From the NCBI GenBank assembly GCA_019614645.1, contig JABWDB010000004.1, positions 1,736,001 to 1,800,000 on the forward strand: DNA of 64,000 bases, given 5' to 3'. This DNA comes from Stratiolaelaps scimitus (lineage: Eukaryota > Arthropoda > Arachnida > Mesostigmata > Laelapidae). The notes under the pieces are model-generated. The model ran no database searches and was not told where the DNA came from. It worked only from the letters and a program-made list of their open reading frames with translations. This document shows positions 35,300 to 49,000 of this stretch, one piece after another; the first letter of the stretch is position 1, and every line of letters starts with the position of its first letter. Both the position numbers and the translations under genes were made by a program.

Positions 35300-35960
35300 G
35301 GCCCGTCTGAGCGGACGCGACATCCACGGGTTGTATTGTGCATTTGAAGTTGCTATGTTTCGCTGTTTGTGGGTCGCGTCGCGCCGTGTCGCAACGTAGA
35401 ATGGATCCTACTTTACTTTCGGCATTGAGGCGGTCTGTTGGTTTGTTCTCATTGTTGCTGTTGTGGTTGGACTTGAATCTATTGACGGGCGTAGCATGAA
35501 CTAATGATACCTTTCGAATATCAAAATCGCAAACTCTTCTTATGCAGAATACGACAGTGCAGACCATAGTCGGTACAGATATATATATATATATATGTGT
35601 GTGCTGTCATCGATAGCGCATTGTGCGAGGAATTGTCTGTGATATCAGAGTCGAATTATGTGAATATGTGCACTGTGAAACTCGCTTGTTTTTCTTCACA
35701 GCCACACAACTGTCTGACCTCGGTCAAATTTGCATCCAATCGGATAATTTCGCTCAAGTATAGTTATACTTTGTCCACTCTTCTCGTTGTGATGCGTAAT
35801 GCACCCACATATAATAAACTGAACGAATCACAACTTAATAACTATACTGTGCTTACTCCGCTTCATCTGTTTTCAAACTCGAATGCAGCAGACAGTGATA
35901 GGCGTATTCGCATATGAGATCTTAACCTTTTTTTTGCAACGCATTCAGCACCCCCGCTGG

Positions 35961-36061
35961 TCAGACCCGCCAAACGTTTCGAATAAATGGTGAGGTCGCT
36001 TTATCGCTGTCGAGCTGTAGCGCATCTTGAACGTTATATCTGCGCCCAGTGTAACTTGTAT
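35961..36061 (-). CDS. Candidate terminal exon
   Basis: Minus-strand acceptor GTTGTTGATGCCACAG, with a T-rich tract supplied by a GTT repeat, leads to TSYTGRRYNVQDALQLDSDK, then ATSPFIRNVWRV and TGA. The next frame over the same bases is also open (QIQVTLGADITFKMRYSS). Because the pyrimidine tract is a microsatellite, chance remains likely. Confidence 0.3.
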
Positions 36062-36070
36062 CTGTGGCAT

Positions 36071-36180
36071 CAACAACAACAACAACAACAACAACAGCAG
36101 CGGCAACAACAACAACGACACTGCACTGCTGAATTCGACCACCGAATCTAATTCTATGTAGCAGCAGCAGCAGCAGCAAC
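36071..36180. repeat. CAA and CAG triplet repeats
   Basis: CAA run at 36071-36117 and a CAG run at 36160-36180, separated by about 40 bases. Confidence 0.9.
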
Positions 36181-36527
36181 AGCACTTTGAGACAGAACGG
36201 GAACAAGGGTCGAAGTGCTCCAGGCTCGCTTCTCTGTTTCGCGACTCACGCGCTGCTGAAGTTCGGGGCGGTCGGCACTGTGAAGATCGCTCGATCAACC
36301 ATTGGCCAAGATCGGTGCTGGACCACGATATACGGATTAAAAGCCGCCATCGCATTGTGCGAAGGTGGATGGACGGGCGTACATACGTGGATCGGCTCCG
36401 CAGACGACGTTGTTCTCAGGGTGGCGGAAACTTCGCCCAAATTCTGCCGTTCTCCTGTTGCTGCTGCTGCTGCTGCCGTCTTTCAATCCTTGGCCACTTG
36501 GCACTTCACCTCATTTCGCGCTCTGAG

Positions 36528-36577
36528 GTCGCCAGCGCTCGATGAGGAGGTGATCGGACGGATGATCAGGCCACCAA
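36528..36577 (+). CDS. Candidate internal exon within a long open frame
   Basis: A pyrimidine-rich stretch (CACCTCATTTCGCGCTCTGAG) ends at 36527 and a consensus donor, CCACCAA|GTAAGT, follows. The frame SPALDEEVIGRMIRPP lies inside a 212-codon plus-strand open frame (36187-36825), one of the longest in the window. No domain recognised. Confidence 0.3.
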
Positions 36578-36854
36578 GTAAGTGTATGCTGCCGCACTTC
36601 GGATCGGTCCGAATTCTCGAGCGGCGGCTGTCTTCCCACCTGGCGGCGGCTGAGACGGCCTTCGCGCCACAGGTCGATACAAGATCTCAGAGCAGAGCAT
36701 ACACACGTACACATGCGCGCACACTCACAACCGAACCCCGTTGCCAAGCTTCGAAACAAGCCAAGATAGAAGATACAGAGCGTACAGCAATCCGTACCAT
36801 CGACATCGAACATCGGCAGTGGTAATCCTTCGCAGCAGAGAGCGCCGTCTCCAC

Positions 36855-36982
36855 CTGAACTGGACCACGCGGAACAATACCAATATAACCGCAAATATTT
36901 AGCATATATAGGTATTCTTCGGCAAGATCGTGCGGGAGATGATCGAAAGTGTTGAAAAGATCTATCCTTTTCAAAGTGTGGA
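36855..36982 (-). CDS. Candidate internal exon
   Basis: Minus-strand acceptor TATCCTTGATTTATTCTAG ends at 36983. The frame reads HTLKRIDLFNTFDHLPHDLA, then EEYLYMLNICGYIGIVPRGP and VQ, ending CAG|GTGGAG. The frame stays open to a second donor, ATG|GTACGG, at 36798. Low Ser and Arg with high Leu, Asp and aromatic content is unlike chance. Plus-strand candidate exons lie close by, so two genes or one false call is implied. Confidence 0.4.
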
Positions 36983-37030
36983 CTAGAATAAATCAAGGAT
37001 AAGTATCACCGCCTCCTCCCCGCATCACAA

Positions 37031-37174
37031 TGCCGTTCCACTTGTTGTCACACCGCGAACTCGCCATCATCGACAGCGCCATTTCGGTAAGCGAAGAATT
37101 TGTTTGTCCAGAGGTGATCAATGCACTGTCTATGGGACACATTCTGGATAGAACGGCCACTCGTCGCAGATAGT
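37031..37174 (+). CDS. Unassigned short open frame with ATG
   Basis: ATG at 37031 begins MPFHLLSHRELAIIDSAISV and continues SEEFVCPEVINALSMGHILD to TAG. A donor-like TCG|GTAAGC occurs after codon 19. The antisense frame over 36993-37199 is open as well and Ser-rich. Which strand is real, if either, cannot be settled here. Confidence 0.25.
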
Positions 37175-40100
37175 CCGCGGTGGAGTTGGATACATCCAAT
37201 ATACGCGGACCTGGATAGAGAACTTCCCATCGACTTCACGAGAGCGGCAAGCATCGAGTGGCGCAGAAGAGATTCGATGGCGGGTGAGAGCTTGAGGACT
37301 ATGCCAAGCTAGCAATTTCTCAATGAGACAAAACTTGTGAAAACAGAAGTTGTTGAAAACAAAAAATAAGGCGAAATTACCAACCTTTCATGGCACTCAA
37401 GCTTATCTAGGCCACAATTAGGACTGGGATTTGGAAACCTGCTGCAACAGACCATATGATGATGAAACAATAACACGTTTGCCGTCTTTGTAATACCTGA
37501 AGGTTCACTCTACCGAGGCCTGTCATTGTCCATAGAGGGAAACAGCTGAGAGTGAACTCTGAGAGTGCTTTTTTTTTTGGTACAATAACTTTTGCTGACG
37601 CTTTCTGAACGCGTCGAGCGGTGGACGCACTCCCCCAATGGTTCGAACGGTCTCCTCGTCCATTGCCCCGTACTTAAGCTATCGCTTGCGCTGTTCCATA
37701 AACATTGTTGATCATATCGTGCAGTGTCGCATCGTTCAAATAATCGACCCACGACGACGAGTTCACGTCATATTTTCGTTGTCACCTTTACTATCACCTA
37801 TCAATTATTCACGACAGCCGAAAACAACAACGACTTCAATTATTATATTATAGTAGATTAACAGTGCCTAACTAGGCCGCGTCCATGTCATTTTGAGAGT
37901 TTGTAACGCTGCAACGCTGCCGAAGACCAGTTGTCGCGGCAACTACGGTTCACCACCGGCCATACCACATGAGATGTCTTCACCTATCGCGTTATCAGTT
38001 AATCCGTTTATTGTGCTCACCGATGCAGTTCAATGGATTCAAGCTCTGCGGTCGTTCTGCCGCTGCTGTTCGGCTGCTGAACAACGGCAGGTGCTGACCC
38101 AATGGGAAATGTCCTTGCGCAATCTGTTCGTTCGCGTCCGCCGAATTAACTTAGTTCGATGCGAAGCGAACGGGGCCGGCCGGCGGTGGCAGGGGCAACT
38201 GAAGAAACTGAACAGCAAGTTGAACAAGTGGGCGTTGACCCGTTCGACGACCACAGTGAATTGGGTCTGTGTGCGAAGAGGAGCCGGTGAACAGTGGCGG
38301 GTCAATACGGAAGTGCGCTACCCCGTCATTGTTGCTATGTCTTCAGCCGAAGCGGGTGTGTAAACAGCGCCTTCACGCCCAGTGACGTCTGCAGTCACCA
38401 TCTGAAAGGCCACTAACTGGGAGCGTTATGTATCACCCTAAGGTTAATGGCACCTTCGGCGCTGGGGATACAACACAACAGGCTGCTCCAACGATATCGA
38501 GAAACAGCGGGCAGAGCAGAGAGAGAGAGAGAAAATTGTATCATCTGAAGTATACATACACACACAATAATACAAAATAAATGTACGTGAAGTAGGTGGT
38601 GAAGTATGCTGTTGAAGTGCATCGTCATTAGCTAGTCGATAGGTTGAGCAAGCTAGCCAACCTAAGCGTACGTCGAATAGGCCCGAGTTTCAACGGGTCC
38701 GGCTGTCTATTGCACATCGACTGTAACCAACGCGATCCTCGACGGTTTTGAACATTCGCTTCAATATTTAGGACTTATCACAATGAATGGTTGCAATTTA
38801 TCGCAACATAAATGAATGGAACGCCTACGAAACGAGAGAATATCGTCCACAGCACAAGTGTACCACGTTAGCCGAAATGCCTACAAAACCCCTATGGCTG
38901 GAGAGATTTAGTGCAGAGGATGCGACATATGCTAATCTTGTCCAATGTTGTCTAATTATGTTATAGTATGTAATTCGTGATAATTCGAGCGGAATTCTAT
39001 ACAGATCAAAGAAAAAAAAACACGAAAGATTTCAGTCATTCATGTAATTCCTCAAATATTTTTACAGCGAGCAACTAACTCATCAAGACTCATTACACAA
39101 AGCTGACCTGTGCGCAGAGTGTCATTGCTCCCAGTAAACGAATGTCATCATGCCCTTACATGCTATAACGGAGCTGACGGGGCGAAGATGCCCTCCGAAC
39201 GTTGTCTATTGTCCCCGCTGCCTAACAGTGAAAGCGGTCTGTCTCTACCGTTCGTTACAGGTTACGCTATGTGCAGCCACCGCATCAGTCAGTGCACATG
39301 ATGCCCAATGCAGACGCAGCAGATCTCTGCCTCTCCGACAACGGACTACATTAGGTGGTGCCCGCAGTGGCATATTGACAATGTGGCACTGTCGGCCTGG
39401 CTGTCCAGCCGCCCTATCGACCTGTCCATGCTGTGACGTGGGCCGCGACCTCTTCAGACAACCTTTACTTGTGTGTGTGCTGATGACTTGCACAGTTCGC
39501 CAGAGCGTCTACACTAAGCTGAATCATAGCCCAATCTGCCTATTATATTCGCACAACACGGCCTGGCACGTGTTCCGGACGCCTCGCGGGCGACGATCTT
39601 TGCCGCCTACGAGACAACCCATCGAACGCTTGTCGCTTGAATGAGATACTTACATGACCTAACGATACACAGATACTGGCCAACGGATTAGCGCATAACG
39701 GGTGGGGATCTGCTACATCTGTCAACACATCTTTATCGTCAATTCGACGATATTCCCGGGGCATAGACTTGGGGGTGCAGAGGCGTTTGCTCGTTCAGGT
39801 GATGTCATCGGCTCGCACCGCCCGATACAAGATCGCGCATTCCCCGCAGTCAAGGAGCCTAACATCGAATTGCAATTGGACCGCACCAACGCAACGTACA
39901 ATACTAATAATAGACATGTGATAGTACCGTCTGCTAAACTTGTAATACAATTTCGCCCGTGCCTTGTTTTGTTATCGCTGATGTGACCACGATGATCGCA
40001 ATATGAACATATACAATCATACGACCAGCAATGCCGACCAGCAATCTAAATAGGAATAATAGTCATAATAAATAATGTGCTAAAGAGAGATGATTTAATA

Positions 40101-41413
40101 GTGGCAGCTGTACCAGTAGTAATAGAAGTAATAATGAATTATAGTGATCGTTGCTGCCATCGTCGTTGTTATTATCCGTTCTATCCGGTAGGTCCTTCTG
40201 CTATCCTTCTACCCGGCGTCAGGGAACGCCACCACCGCCACCGCCGCCGTTGACGCATAATCACCATGCAATTGGTTAATGAGGGTGACTCTCATCATCA
40301 TTATTCTTATTATTAGAATATTTTGAATCGCCATGGGTAGCGTGCGTGTGTGTGTGTGTACCATCCACTTCGGCGGATTGCTATACACCTTATGGGATCC
40401 AACTTGGAATGAACTTTCGCGCACCGAACACCAAAACGCTTTAGCGCAACGACGGACGGATACCGTCCAACGATGTGGTCCATTCTCATCTATCAACGAT
40501 TGCCGCAGTGTCGACGGCAGCCGCACAAGCAGGCAGGCTTTGTGCTGCTCCAGCGGCCGGCACCCATCACCAGCAACAACAGCAGCGCCAACAGCAGCCG
40601 CAGCCCCAATGAGTTCCACTTCTAGAACCACACACACACACACATGCACACCCAGGCAGACGGACAGAGAAATAGACAGACTCACACTGTGCACAGATTG
40701 TGTTTATAATACAAGTACGCGCTCTCCGCGGCGCTGTCCGACAACTCCAGTGTCCGGTGGCCTTTTCTACCTGACACTTCATTCATTGCTAGATTCACTC
40801 ATTCATCCGTTTAGCTCGTGCGTTTATCTGCGCGTCAGCGGTGGCGGACAGTGGCCGCCGGCTTGGCCGGTGGTGGCCCGAGCCGGCCAAGCGAACGAAA
40901 TCACCACCACCGCCACCACCACCAGCAGCATCATCATCTCTCACTTCTGAACGAGAGAAGTCGTCAACGAACGTACGATAGCACAAACGTATGAGCGAGT
41001 AAACCCCAAAAACGAAGACGAAGTGGGAATAAAGATGGAAACGATGACCTGTCAAAACGCCCCCCGCTTGCAAATACACGCACACGCACGCACACATTGA
41101 CAGGAAAGACATGGCTTTATCTTGTCGTCGTCGACGACGTGGCCTGCTGACGATGGCCAGCCTGCTGCTGCCCTATCAGCTGTTGTCTGAAGCGGCCAAG
41201 CGACGGGTGAAAATGGCGGGTAAATAACAACAATTTTCTTCTATTCCATCCTGCCTTGATTTTCTTCTTGTTCTTCTTCCTCTACTTCTCAGAGACGCTA
41301 CGCAATGTGGCGTATTTGAAGACGGCGCTCGCAAAAGAATCAAGAGGGCATTGATATAGAGATAGAAGGGCAGACAGTGCTATCCATTATAGATAATAGT
41401 AATAATAGTATTG
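37175..41413. other. No supported gene
   Basis: Scattered short frames and GA, TG and CA microsatellites. The 205-codon plus frame at 40333-40950 is made largely of Thr- and Ser-coding repeats. Confidence 0.5.
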
Positions 41414-41555
<142 letters not shown>

Positions 41556-42588
41556 GTGTAATTTGTAGTTAATAGTCGTGCATGGTACGTTCGTCTGTCA
41601 GCACTGATTTTGGTCATCGCTACACTGTGCTATTTAGATGTACAGGCTATATCGGTGCGCGCCGCTTGTGAACTTTCATGCTACACTTGTGCGCGGGTTT
41701 GTAGTACTTCGAGATGAATCTACTGCGTAATGTGCAATTGTTTATTATCGTTCACTATTTATTAATCTCACCAAATATGATTTACCTGTTACTTTGGTCG
41801 TAGGCAAGCGCAAGATGGAGCCTATCTGTCAGGTGATTCTAATCAGTTGAAAACCGTTTGGTATTATATTCCTGCTTGGAAAAGTGGTTCTAAATTGGAA
41901 AGATTCGTTTTGAACATTCCTTCGTTATCTCCTATAATCACTTGAGTATAGCTTACGTTCTGTTAATAAGAGCTGCTAGCCAAAATCGAATACGGAGCTA
42001 GCAATGGTGATTGAACGCCTATGATAGGCATAAGAAGGTCGCTCACGCGTTGGCTTCTCAGCCGATAAATATGAGGAGGCAAATTCAACCTCATTCATCT
42101 CGTTAATGTCCACGCTCGTACCATGTGCTGATACATCTCTTGAACAAACATGAAAAACAACAAAAAAAAAACATCCATATTTCCTCTCCGTATATACATC
42201 CTGTGGTACGCTCGTGTAGATTTACAATCATCGCCATTTCGTCACTAACGCTACGCGATTCTGGATGCAGTGGCACTGCTGGATCTGCAACGAGATGATA
42301 TACGAATCCGGTGGCAGCGCTTGCAAACGAACAGATTGGCCGAGACCCCCTGGTGTCGAGGCTTTCGTTTCGTTCAGGCCGCCGTATTCACCTCTACGGC
42401 TTCTGTCCGATCTACGCGTGATCCTTTAGTGGCAGCCGCCAGTGGTAATGATAATAATAGTAATAGTAATAATGATATCGTTATGTCGTCAGCTGGCACA
42501 ATAATTACTTTCAAATTTGCAAGCCACTAACGTTTCATATTTCCTTCGAGTTGCCCCCTTCCTCAACGCCTGGGCACGTGTGTTGCCA

Positions 42589-42590
<2 letters not shown>

Positions 42591-42629
<39 letters not shown>

Positions 42630-42673
42630 TTGTTCTCTTCTTATACGTGTATATTGTGTGTGTGTGTGTGTGT
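42591..42673. repeat. (TA)n and (TG)n microsatellites
   Basis: TA run at 42591-42628 and TG run at 42655-42673. Confidence 0.95.
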
Positions 42674-43994
42674 CTAGGGAAATGCGCTTTTTTGTTTACC
42701 TCTTGCTTCCGTTTTCTTTTCATTTTATTTAATTTTTATTTGCACAGTGTGGGCCCCGCTAATCGCCGCTCGCTATTAATATCAAATACTACACACACAC
42801 ACACTCACTAATAGTCTTCTGATCTTTTTTCAACGGAAAACGTCTTCAGCCCAGTCATTAAAAATAACCATACGCCTAGTGGGGGGGGGGGGGGCTATTA
42901 ATAAAAGTTGACTCTAGCAGCTGAGTCGACTTATCTAAGAATCGATTTGTTGCATTTTTGTTTTTGTTGTCGCGCTAACACTTTTTCCTGCTGTTGCTGT
43001 TGGAACAACTATTGCTTTCCTCTCGGTGTCGGCTTCTTCTAGCGACCGAATGCAAAAATAAGGATCAGTATGTCACGAGGAAATGCTGCCGCTTCTCGAT
43101 TGCTACCGAGCACTGCTCTTGCTGATTCGAAAGGCTAAACGAAAAGTTATTAGTAACTTTTTGCAAGCGTCTGTCCACCGCGCGGACACCACGTGCATTC
43201 AGTTCTGCCGCCATCCTCATCGAGAGGATTTTGTGTGGCTTTTTTTTCTTCTGTTTTGCGTTCGTAAGTGCCGTCTCCAAACCCAAACCTGCACGTCAGA
43301 CTAAGTACCAGGCTTCACGCAGGAGCGCTTCAACGGCTAGCTAAAGTCGGCACATCTCACAAGCCGTCGAATGTATGGTCACCTTGAACGTTGGAGAACC
43401 ACTGCGCTTCCGTCAATAAATCAATAAAAAATCGTTAACTTGTGTCATGACGTTTACTCAGCATACATTGCCCATCAGTACGCTTGGGCGCTGTCGGTTA
43501 GGTGGCGCGGCTTAGCTTCTCGAGTCAATCGCAACGAGCGGCGAAATCGAGTGATTCAAGTCGTTCTGATTCCTAGTCGCTGCTGTACGCTCTCCGTCAG
43601 TTTGGCACTTTGCTAAATCGCTGTTGGCATCGGAACACCTCCATGTATTGGTTACTGTTGTTGTCTCCGCTGTTGTTGCTGTTGTCGTTGTTATTATTGT
43701 TTTCGAACTCCTAGTTGTTAAAGCTGCCCAACTCGCTGGGCCTTCTTTCCGAATGCCGAAGCGATGGAGCACAATCGATGCACGCCGATCGACCGAGGCG
43801 GGTCGGGGGACGCCGGGGGCGAGGAAATCGAAGGGCGAAGCTGTCCTTAGGAGGATGAGAACGAGGTGGCTAGATCCCTGCACGCCCTGTCTATCTGCCT
43901 GCTTACCCGGACGGACCCGCCGACGGTTAAGCACGAGAACAGCACCGGATACGTTCACAAGAAAACGTGGCGGAAAACGATGTTGCTGGGCCAA

Positions 43995-44025
<31 letters not shown>

Positions 44026-44321
44026 AGCTACGCGATGATGAAAATTGACGAAGGGTTAAAAGTGCCACTCGCGCTCGTGTGCGCGTTGCGAACGACAGCA
44101 CCGCGATGGACTCGCAGACGCTCTTTCACAATAGGTGACCACTGCCGCCACAACGACAACAACAACAACAACGACGCCTGCATTATTAGTAGGGTAGTCG
44201 TGGTAGCAGCAGCAGCACCGCCACCACACGAACCCCTCACGGCCTCACCGCCCCCGCCGCCTTCACTTGACTTCACTCCACCATATCGTACCCTATCCCT
44301 CGCTGTTGCTTCATTCGCCGT

Positions 44322-44374
44322 ATGTCTGTCTGTCTGTTGGTCTGTCTGTCTGTCCGTCGGTCTGTCGGTTTGTC
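44322..44374. repeat. (TCTG)n repeat, degenerate
   Basis: TCTG units with TTGG and TCCG variants. It codes the SVCLSVC-like end of a 254-codon plus-strand open frame starting at 43624 that is otherwise made largely of triplet repeats. Confidence 0.9.
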
Positions 44375-46029
44375 CCGAGAACATATAATCTGTTGGCGTC
44401 TCATGGGGGGAGGGCTTGTTGCAGCGAGTGCTTCCCACTCGGTTAGTTGCTTGTTCTGTATTCGTCTGTCGTTTTGTAGGTAAGGTTCCGTTCGGTTCAG
44501 ATGTGGGACGAAATTAATGGTAAAGCATTAACGGTGCTCGAACATTAGCGCGACGGCGGCGGCGGCGGGACAACATTAGTTCGCTTGAAGGAGCTTGACG
44601 ATTTTTTTGTTATTGCTGCTATCATCTAATACCGCCGACATCTGCTCGACGTCGGCGGTGACGCTGCCGTTGGATCGTGTCACTCAGCGGTATCATTTGT
44701 CGTTTACGCGCGACGATTGTTGTAAACCTTACTCGTTGTCGTTGTTGCTGCTTGGGATGGCAAGAGGCGGGGGTGATATTAGTTGTCTTGCGAGATCGCC
44801 ACTTCGATCTGCCCGGATGGTTGAAAACACTTAAATATAGTATGGAATAGGCCGATGTGAGCGTGACAAGACCGCTGGCGAGTGATACACGCTGTGCGAC
44901 GATACACACGGTACTTTGCGCTTTGATCAAAACCAGCAAGTCTAGCAAAAAAAAGAAAAAAACAGCAGCAGCAACAGCATCATGTAACAGCAGGGTGTGC
45001 AGGTACTCATGGGGGAGCAGTGTATCAGGCTGAAAGAACGGATAATTTGACCCGGAAACTGTGCACGAGGTCATTTACTGATTCGCTAATAACTAGTTAG
45101 CTGTCGTCCAATCATTAGCTACTTTGCCTAATGTCACAGTGGCGCCATATCATATCCACATAGACAGCGAACACTGACGCTGTAAGAGGTTGATTTGCAC
45201 TAGCAGCTACAATCAGAGAGTGATTGTAGCCAGAACAATAACAGCTTTGCTGTGGCTGTGACGTACCTTCGCTTGGCAGAGATTTATAAAAAAAAACGTT
45301 TTAAACTCGCCGCCATTAACGCCAATATATAAGGCACAAAAGCGTACCTTATAAATATAAATACTGTTTCTTTTTGTTCTCGCTCTTATGGCATACCTAG
45401 TGCGGCGTCCATCTCTCTGGCCCGTTCTCAGCTCCATTGTCGGCACTTCAAACACATCGTGGACCTTGACTACGTTAAGTCAAATTCGTGTTTACGCACC
45501 CTGCCGCCCCATTGATTAGTCATGAATCATGATCTACCCTGAGCGATTGAGCAATCCCCAATTTATTATATATTAGGTCGGTGGCATCATGTTACCTCAA
45601 TCAGTGCGAGATGAGTCGTTCCACAGCATCGTGCGAGAGTGCCATCGCCACTAAGTATTATCCAGCCTACCTTGCCTTTAAGCGACGTTAGCGCTAAAAG
45701 AAAAATAATTGATAGACGTGTTTTAATTTCGTCGAATCTTTGACGGGTAGTACCACACACACTCACACGCATCATTGGCGCGTGAGATCTTCATTTATTT
45801 ATAATAGTGAAGCGAGCGTGACACTGCTGGATAACTGAGGGCCAATTTTATTTACTGCTACAAACCTCTGAGCAGGCAGAGGAAGGCTACATTACGGGAA
45901 TAATTTGCTTCATAAATTACTACCTTGTCGTGGTATCGGTAGGTTTGTTCAGTTTCCGTTTTGTGTGCCATGTTAATTTTTGCAGTAATACCGATTCCGT
46001 TTAATTCGTTTGTGAACTGAATTTCGACT

Positions 46030-46031
<2 letters not shown>

Positions 46032-46062
<31 letters not shown>
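46032..46062. repeat. (TA)n microsatellite
   Basis: Pure TA run of about 31 bases. Confidence 0.95.
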
Positions 46063-46063
<1 letters not shown>

Positions 46064-49000
46064 CTGACAGTGTAATTCACTCCAAAGAACGGGATAGAAG
46101 CTTATTTCTTGTTATTCATAGACAGAGGTGCTACACAACGTAAATAGACTGATCCCGGTTGAGGCAGACTGTCTCAACATGAGTTTCATCTGCTTTGATT
46201 GAAACGGCGAAGGAGATTTCCAGGTTGGACTTTGGTCTATTTTTTATTGCGGTCTATATTAATTTTAGTGGTCTATTTCGCGAAATCATGTAAATCGTAC
46301 GCCAATCGGTGCTCGAATGCGGCCGTGATAGCCGTTTGTAGCGTTACGTAATATGGCTGATCACTCTCCCAAACGGGTGGCCTTTTGTAAAAACATTTAA
46401 TTCAATCATACTTGTATTACGCATTATCGCGGCCTTGGCGCCATTGAATCCTGAATGCACTGTGGTACCGTTAACGTTCGAACAGACAAGGTCAAGAGCG
46501 TTGCAATTACATGACTAATTAGTCAATGATTAATTTTTTTGTTGACTTCGAAGAGATTGATGTATTGTACTTTTAGTTAATTGGCAGCCCACAGTCTTCT
46601 ACGAAGACACAGTATACCGGAATTGATTCACTAGAAACATTTGCGCTTCGTATGTTGCAGCAAGATTGATATGAGTAACGAAAACTCAGCTTTGATATAT
46701 GGGCACTCCGCAACTTTAGACTTTACATTTTTAAAAACTTGAGATTCGTCACATTTTTGTGCTGTGAATCCAGCGCGGACTCGCGAACTTACGGTTGAAA
46801 TACATTCATATTTACATTATTGAAGCTTATCGAAGGTGATAATTATCCTAACGACACGAAACGCGAATGATGTACGAATTTGCTCCATTGAAAATTCTCA
46901 GCAAGCCGATCCTCCGAAAGATCGATATCGCCAATGCGCTACCCGAATGACACTTGGCGGTGGCCCGTCATGGTGAATTTTGCTCTCAATCCTCTCAGAC
47001 CGACCGTGTTGTCACTGAGCGGCTATAATCCATATTAAATTCATACGATATGCATGCACGTGTTCATTATCGAATCTAATTAATGTTCAATGAACGAAAT
47101 ATGAAATGAAATTTCAATATAAATCGACCTATCAAATGAACGACGTAACCTGTGAACACTGAATTGATCACTTCGACACGTGCCTTGACACGGCCGAGCT
47201 GAGTTATCTTTCCGGTACCACCGCCACCACCGCCATTATGATGACGTAGAAATTCTAACTGTGTCTATTTCGATTGAAATCGTCCACACAAAGCCCTCGT
47301 CGACAACATGCCCCTGGTACGGCGTACGGTACGCTCACAGATGAGGCCGGGTCGGATGGCATATGAGAGCCAGCTCACGAGAGGTTGGGAGGGAGGTGTA
47401 AGTCACGCACGGGCGTCACAGCACGGGCAAGGAGGACTTTGTTTTCTTTGATTTATTTATAGATATATTTTTACATCTGGATTTAATCGAATTTTTTCCG
47501 CTTGCTCCGGCGACTCAGTTAGTCATCAGTCGTCCGGTCGAGTCCGAGCGTAGCTCTATCGTCCCATCTCATCTTCACAAAGCTGTGTGATAGTTCGCCG
47601 GTTGTGGGAAGCGGCGGACCTGCGAGAAACGCCTGTGATTCGCTTGTCAAATTCGGCCAACGAAAGGCACAATTCAATTATACTGCACTTCGCCTAACAG
47701 CAGCAACAGCAGCAGCAGTAGGAGCTTTACACTAGCGCAAACGCCGCCCCGCCGGATGTTCATATTTATTAGATTTTACTCCACAGCGAGCATTACATAA
47801 CAATGGCCGAAAAAATTTGCGTTCAAATTTCTATAACGACAATAACGTGATTTAAGGACGCCATCTGGAACGGTAGGCCGAAAGTTAGCGGACATTACAC
47901 GACTAATATGAAATAGTTGCTTGGCAACAACGAACGCAACGATGAATCTCTGCTGACGTCTCGCCGACTTGGCACAGTTTCGTTTAGCTGAGAAGTGGTT
48001 CGGTTATCAAATGTTTGAACACCACGTCTGCTAGTGTATGCTAATAATTCACTTTATCTTGTTCTACGTCGAGGTGTTTCACATGTTCGATGTTGTATTC
48101 GGCCTACGCTGTTAGTTTTACCGTATCCATACACGTTTAGAACACATGATACATATAATTAATTAGTATCCGATTACTAAGTCCTATATATATTCTTTTC
48201 TTCGGTTCTTTGAAAGCTTGAAGAACAGTTACCGCACACAAGGTCACTCGGTACCGGCACAAACTAACATAAATGTATCTCCCCCCCCGCACCACAGTAG
48301 TAACGTTAACAATTAATTAATTCGTTATTCGCTAATCAGGTTCTGCACGTCTCCGCTTTGCCACCGCATCATTAATCGTTAGTCGTCGTGTGCAAAAGTG
48401 CTCTTCAATGCCTTGCTGGCACGAGCCGCGAAGCAGCGTTGTCGCTCTAACAACCTCAGAAGGGTCTCCTTGAACGTATTTTCCCCCTATTCAACCTGCT
48501 ATTCGTTGTCTCCATAATGAGGCCCCCCAGAGACATTGTCTACTGATTCACTTGCTGCACGCGTGCCCATCATCGACTCGAACGTCAGCTACGGGTGGCT
48601 TGGGGTTTGGGCTGGTCGAAGTGCTTCGAGACGTCCTGTCCAATCCCGTGTCCGTGCGTAGTTTCGCGCAAGTCACCCATTGGACATCGTCACACTAGAC
48701 TAGGTATACTATAATCTAATCCTTAGCACTATCGTTCCATTGGGCTATGCTCCGTCCGCCGTTGCCTCGCCAATTGCCTCCTTCGTTGTCGCCTTCACCT
48801 CCGTGGCCGGCTTCGACCCGCTAGACGAACGAACGGACCAGCGAAATCGACCGTTATTGGGATCCGCGTAAACTACCAGAGAAGAAGCTTTCCATTCCGT
48901 TTCTCTCCCTTCTCTACAGCCCCTGTCCGTCTGTGCGTGTGTGTGTGTGTGCGTGCATGTGTCTCTATATAACACACACACACACACAAGCTCTCATGCA

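Larger units (their letters stand above)
33112..35960. other. No supported gene
   Basis: GC-rich, triplet-containing to 33560, then AT-rich with CA repeats (34630-34655, 34803-34834). A 106-codon plus frame at 35597-35917 in AT-rich DNA is notable but has no splice or start evidence. Confidence 0.45.
41556..46000. other. No supported gene; triplet and homopolymer tracts
   Basis: Holds the G run at 42881-42894, a GTC run at 43995-44022 and the TCTG repeat. The 254-codon plus frame at 43624-44388 is the longest in the window but is mostly Val, Asn, Ala and Pro runs from repeats. Its only less repetitive piece is GPSFRMPKRWSTIDARRSTE. Confidence 0.45.

Noticed and set aside
40333..40950. 205-codon plus-strand frame
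   Set aside because: Begins and ends in repeat-coded stretches and lacks any domain or splice evidence.
43624..44388. Longest open frame in the window (254 codons)
   Set aside because: Most of it is Val, Asn, Ala, Pro and Cys-Leu-Ser runs from microsatellites, with no ATG at its start; the minus strand is open as well.
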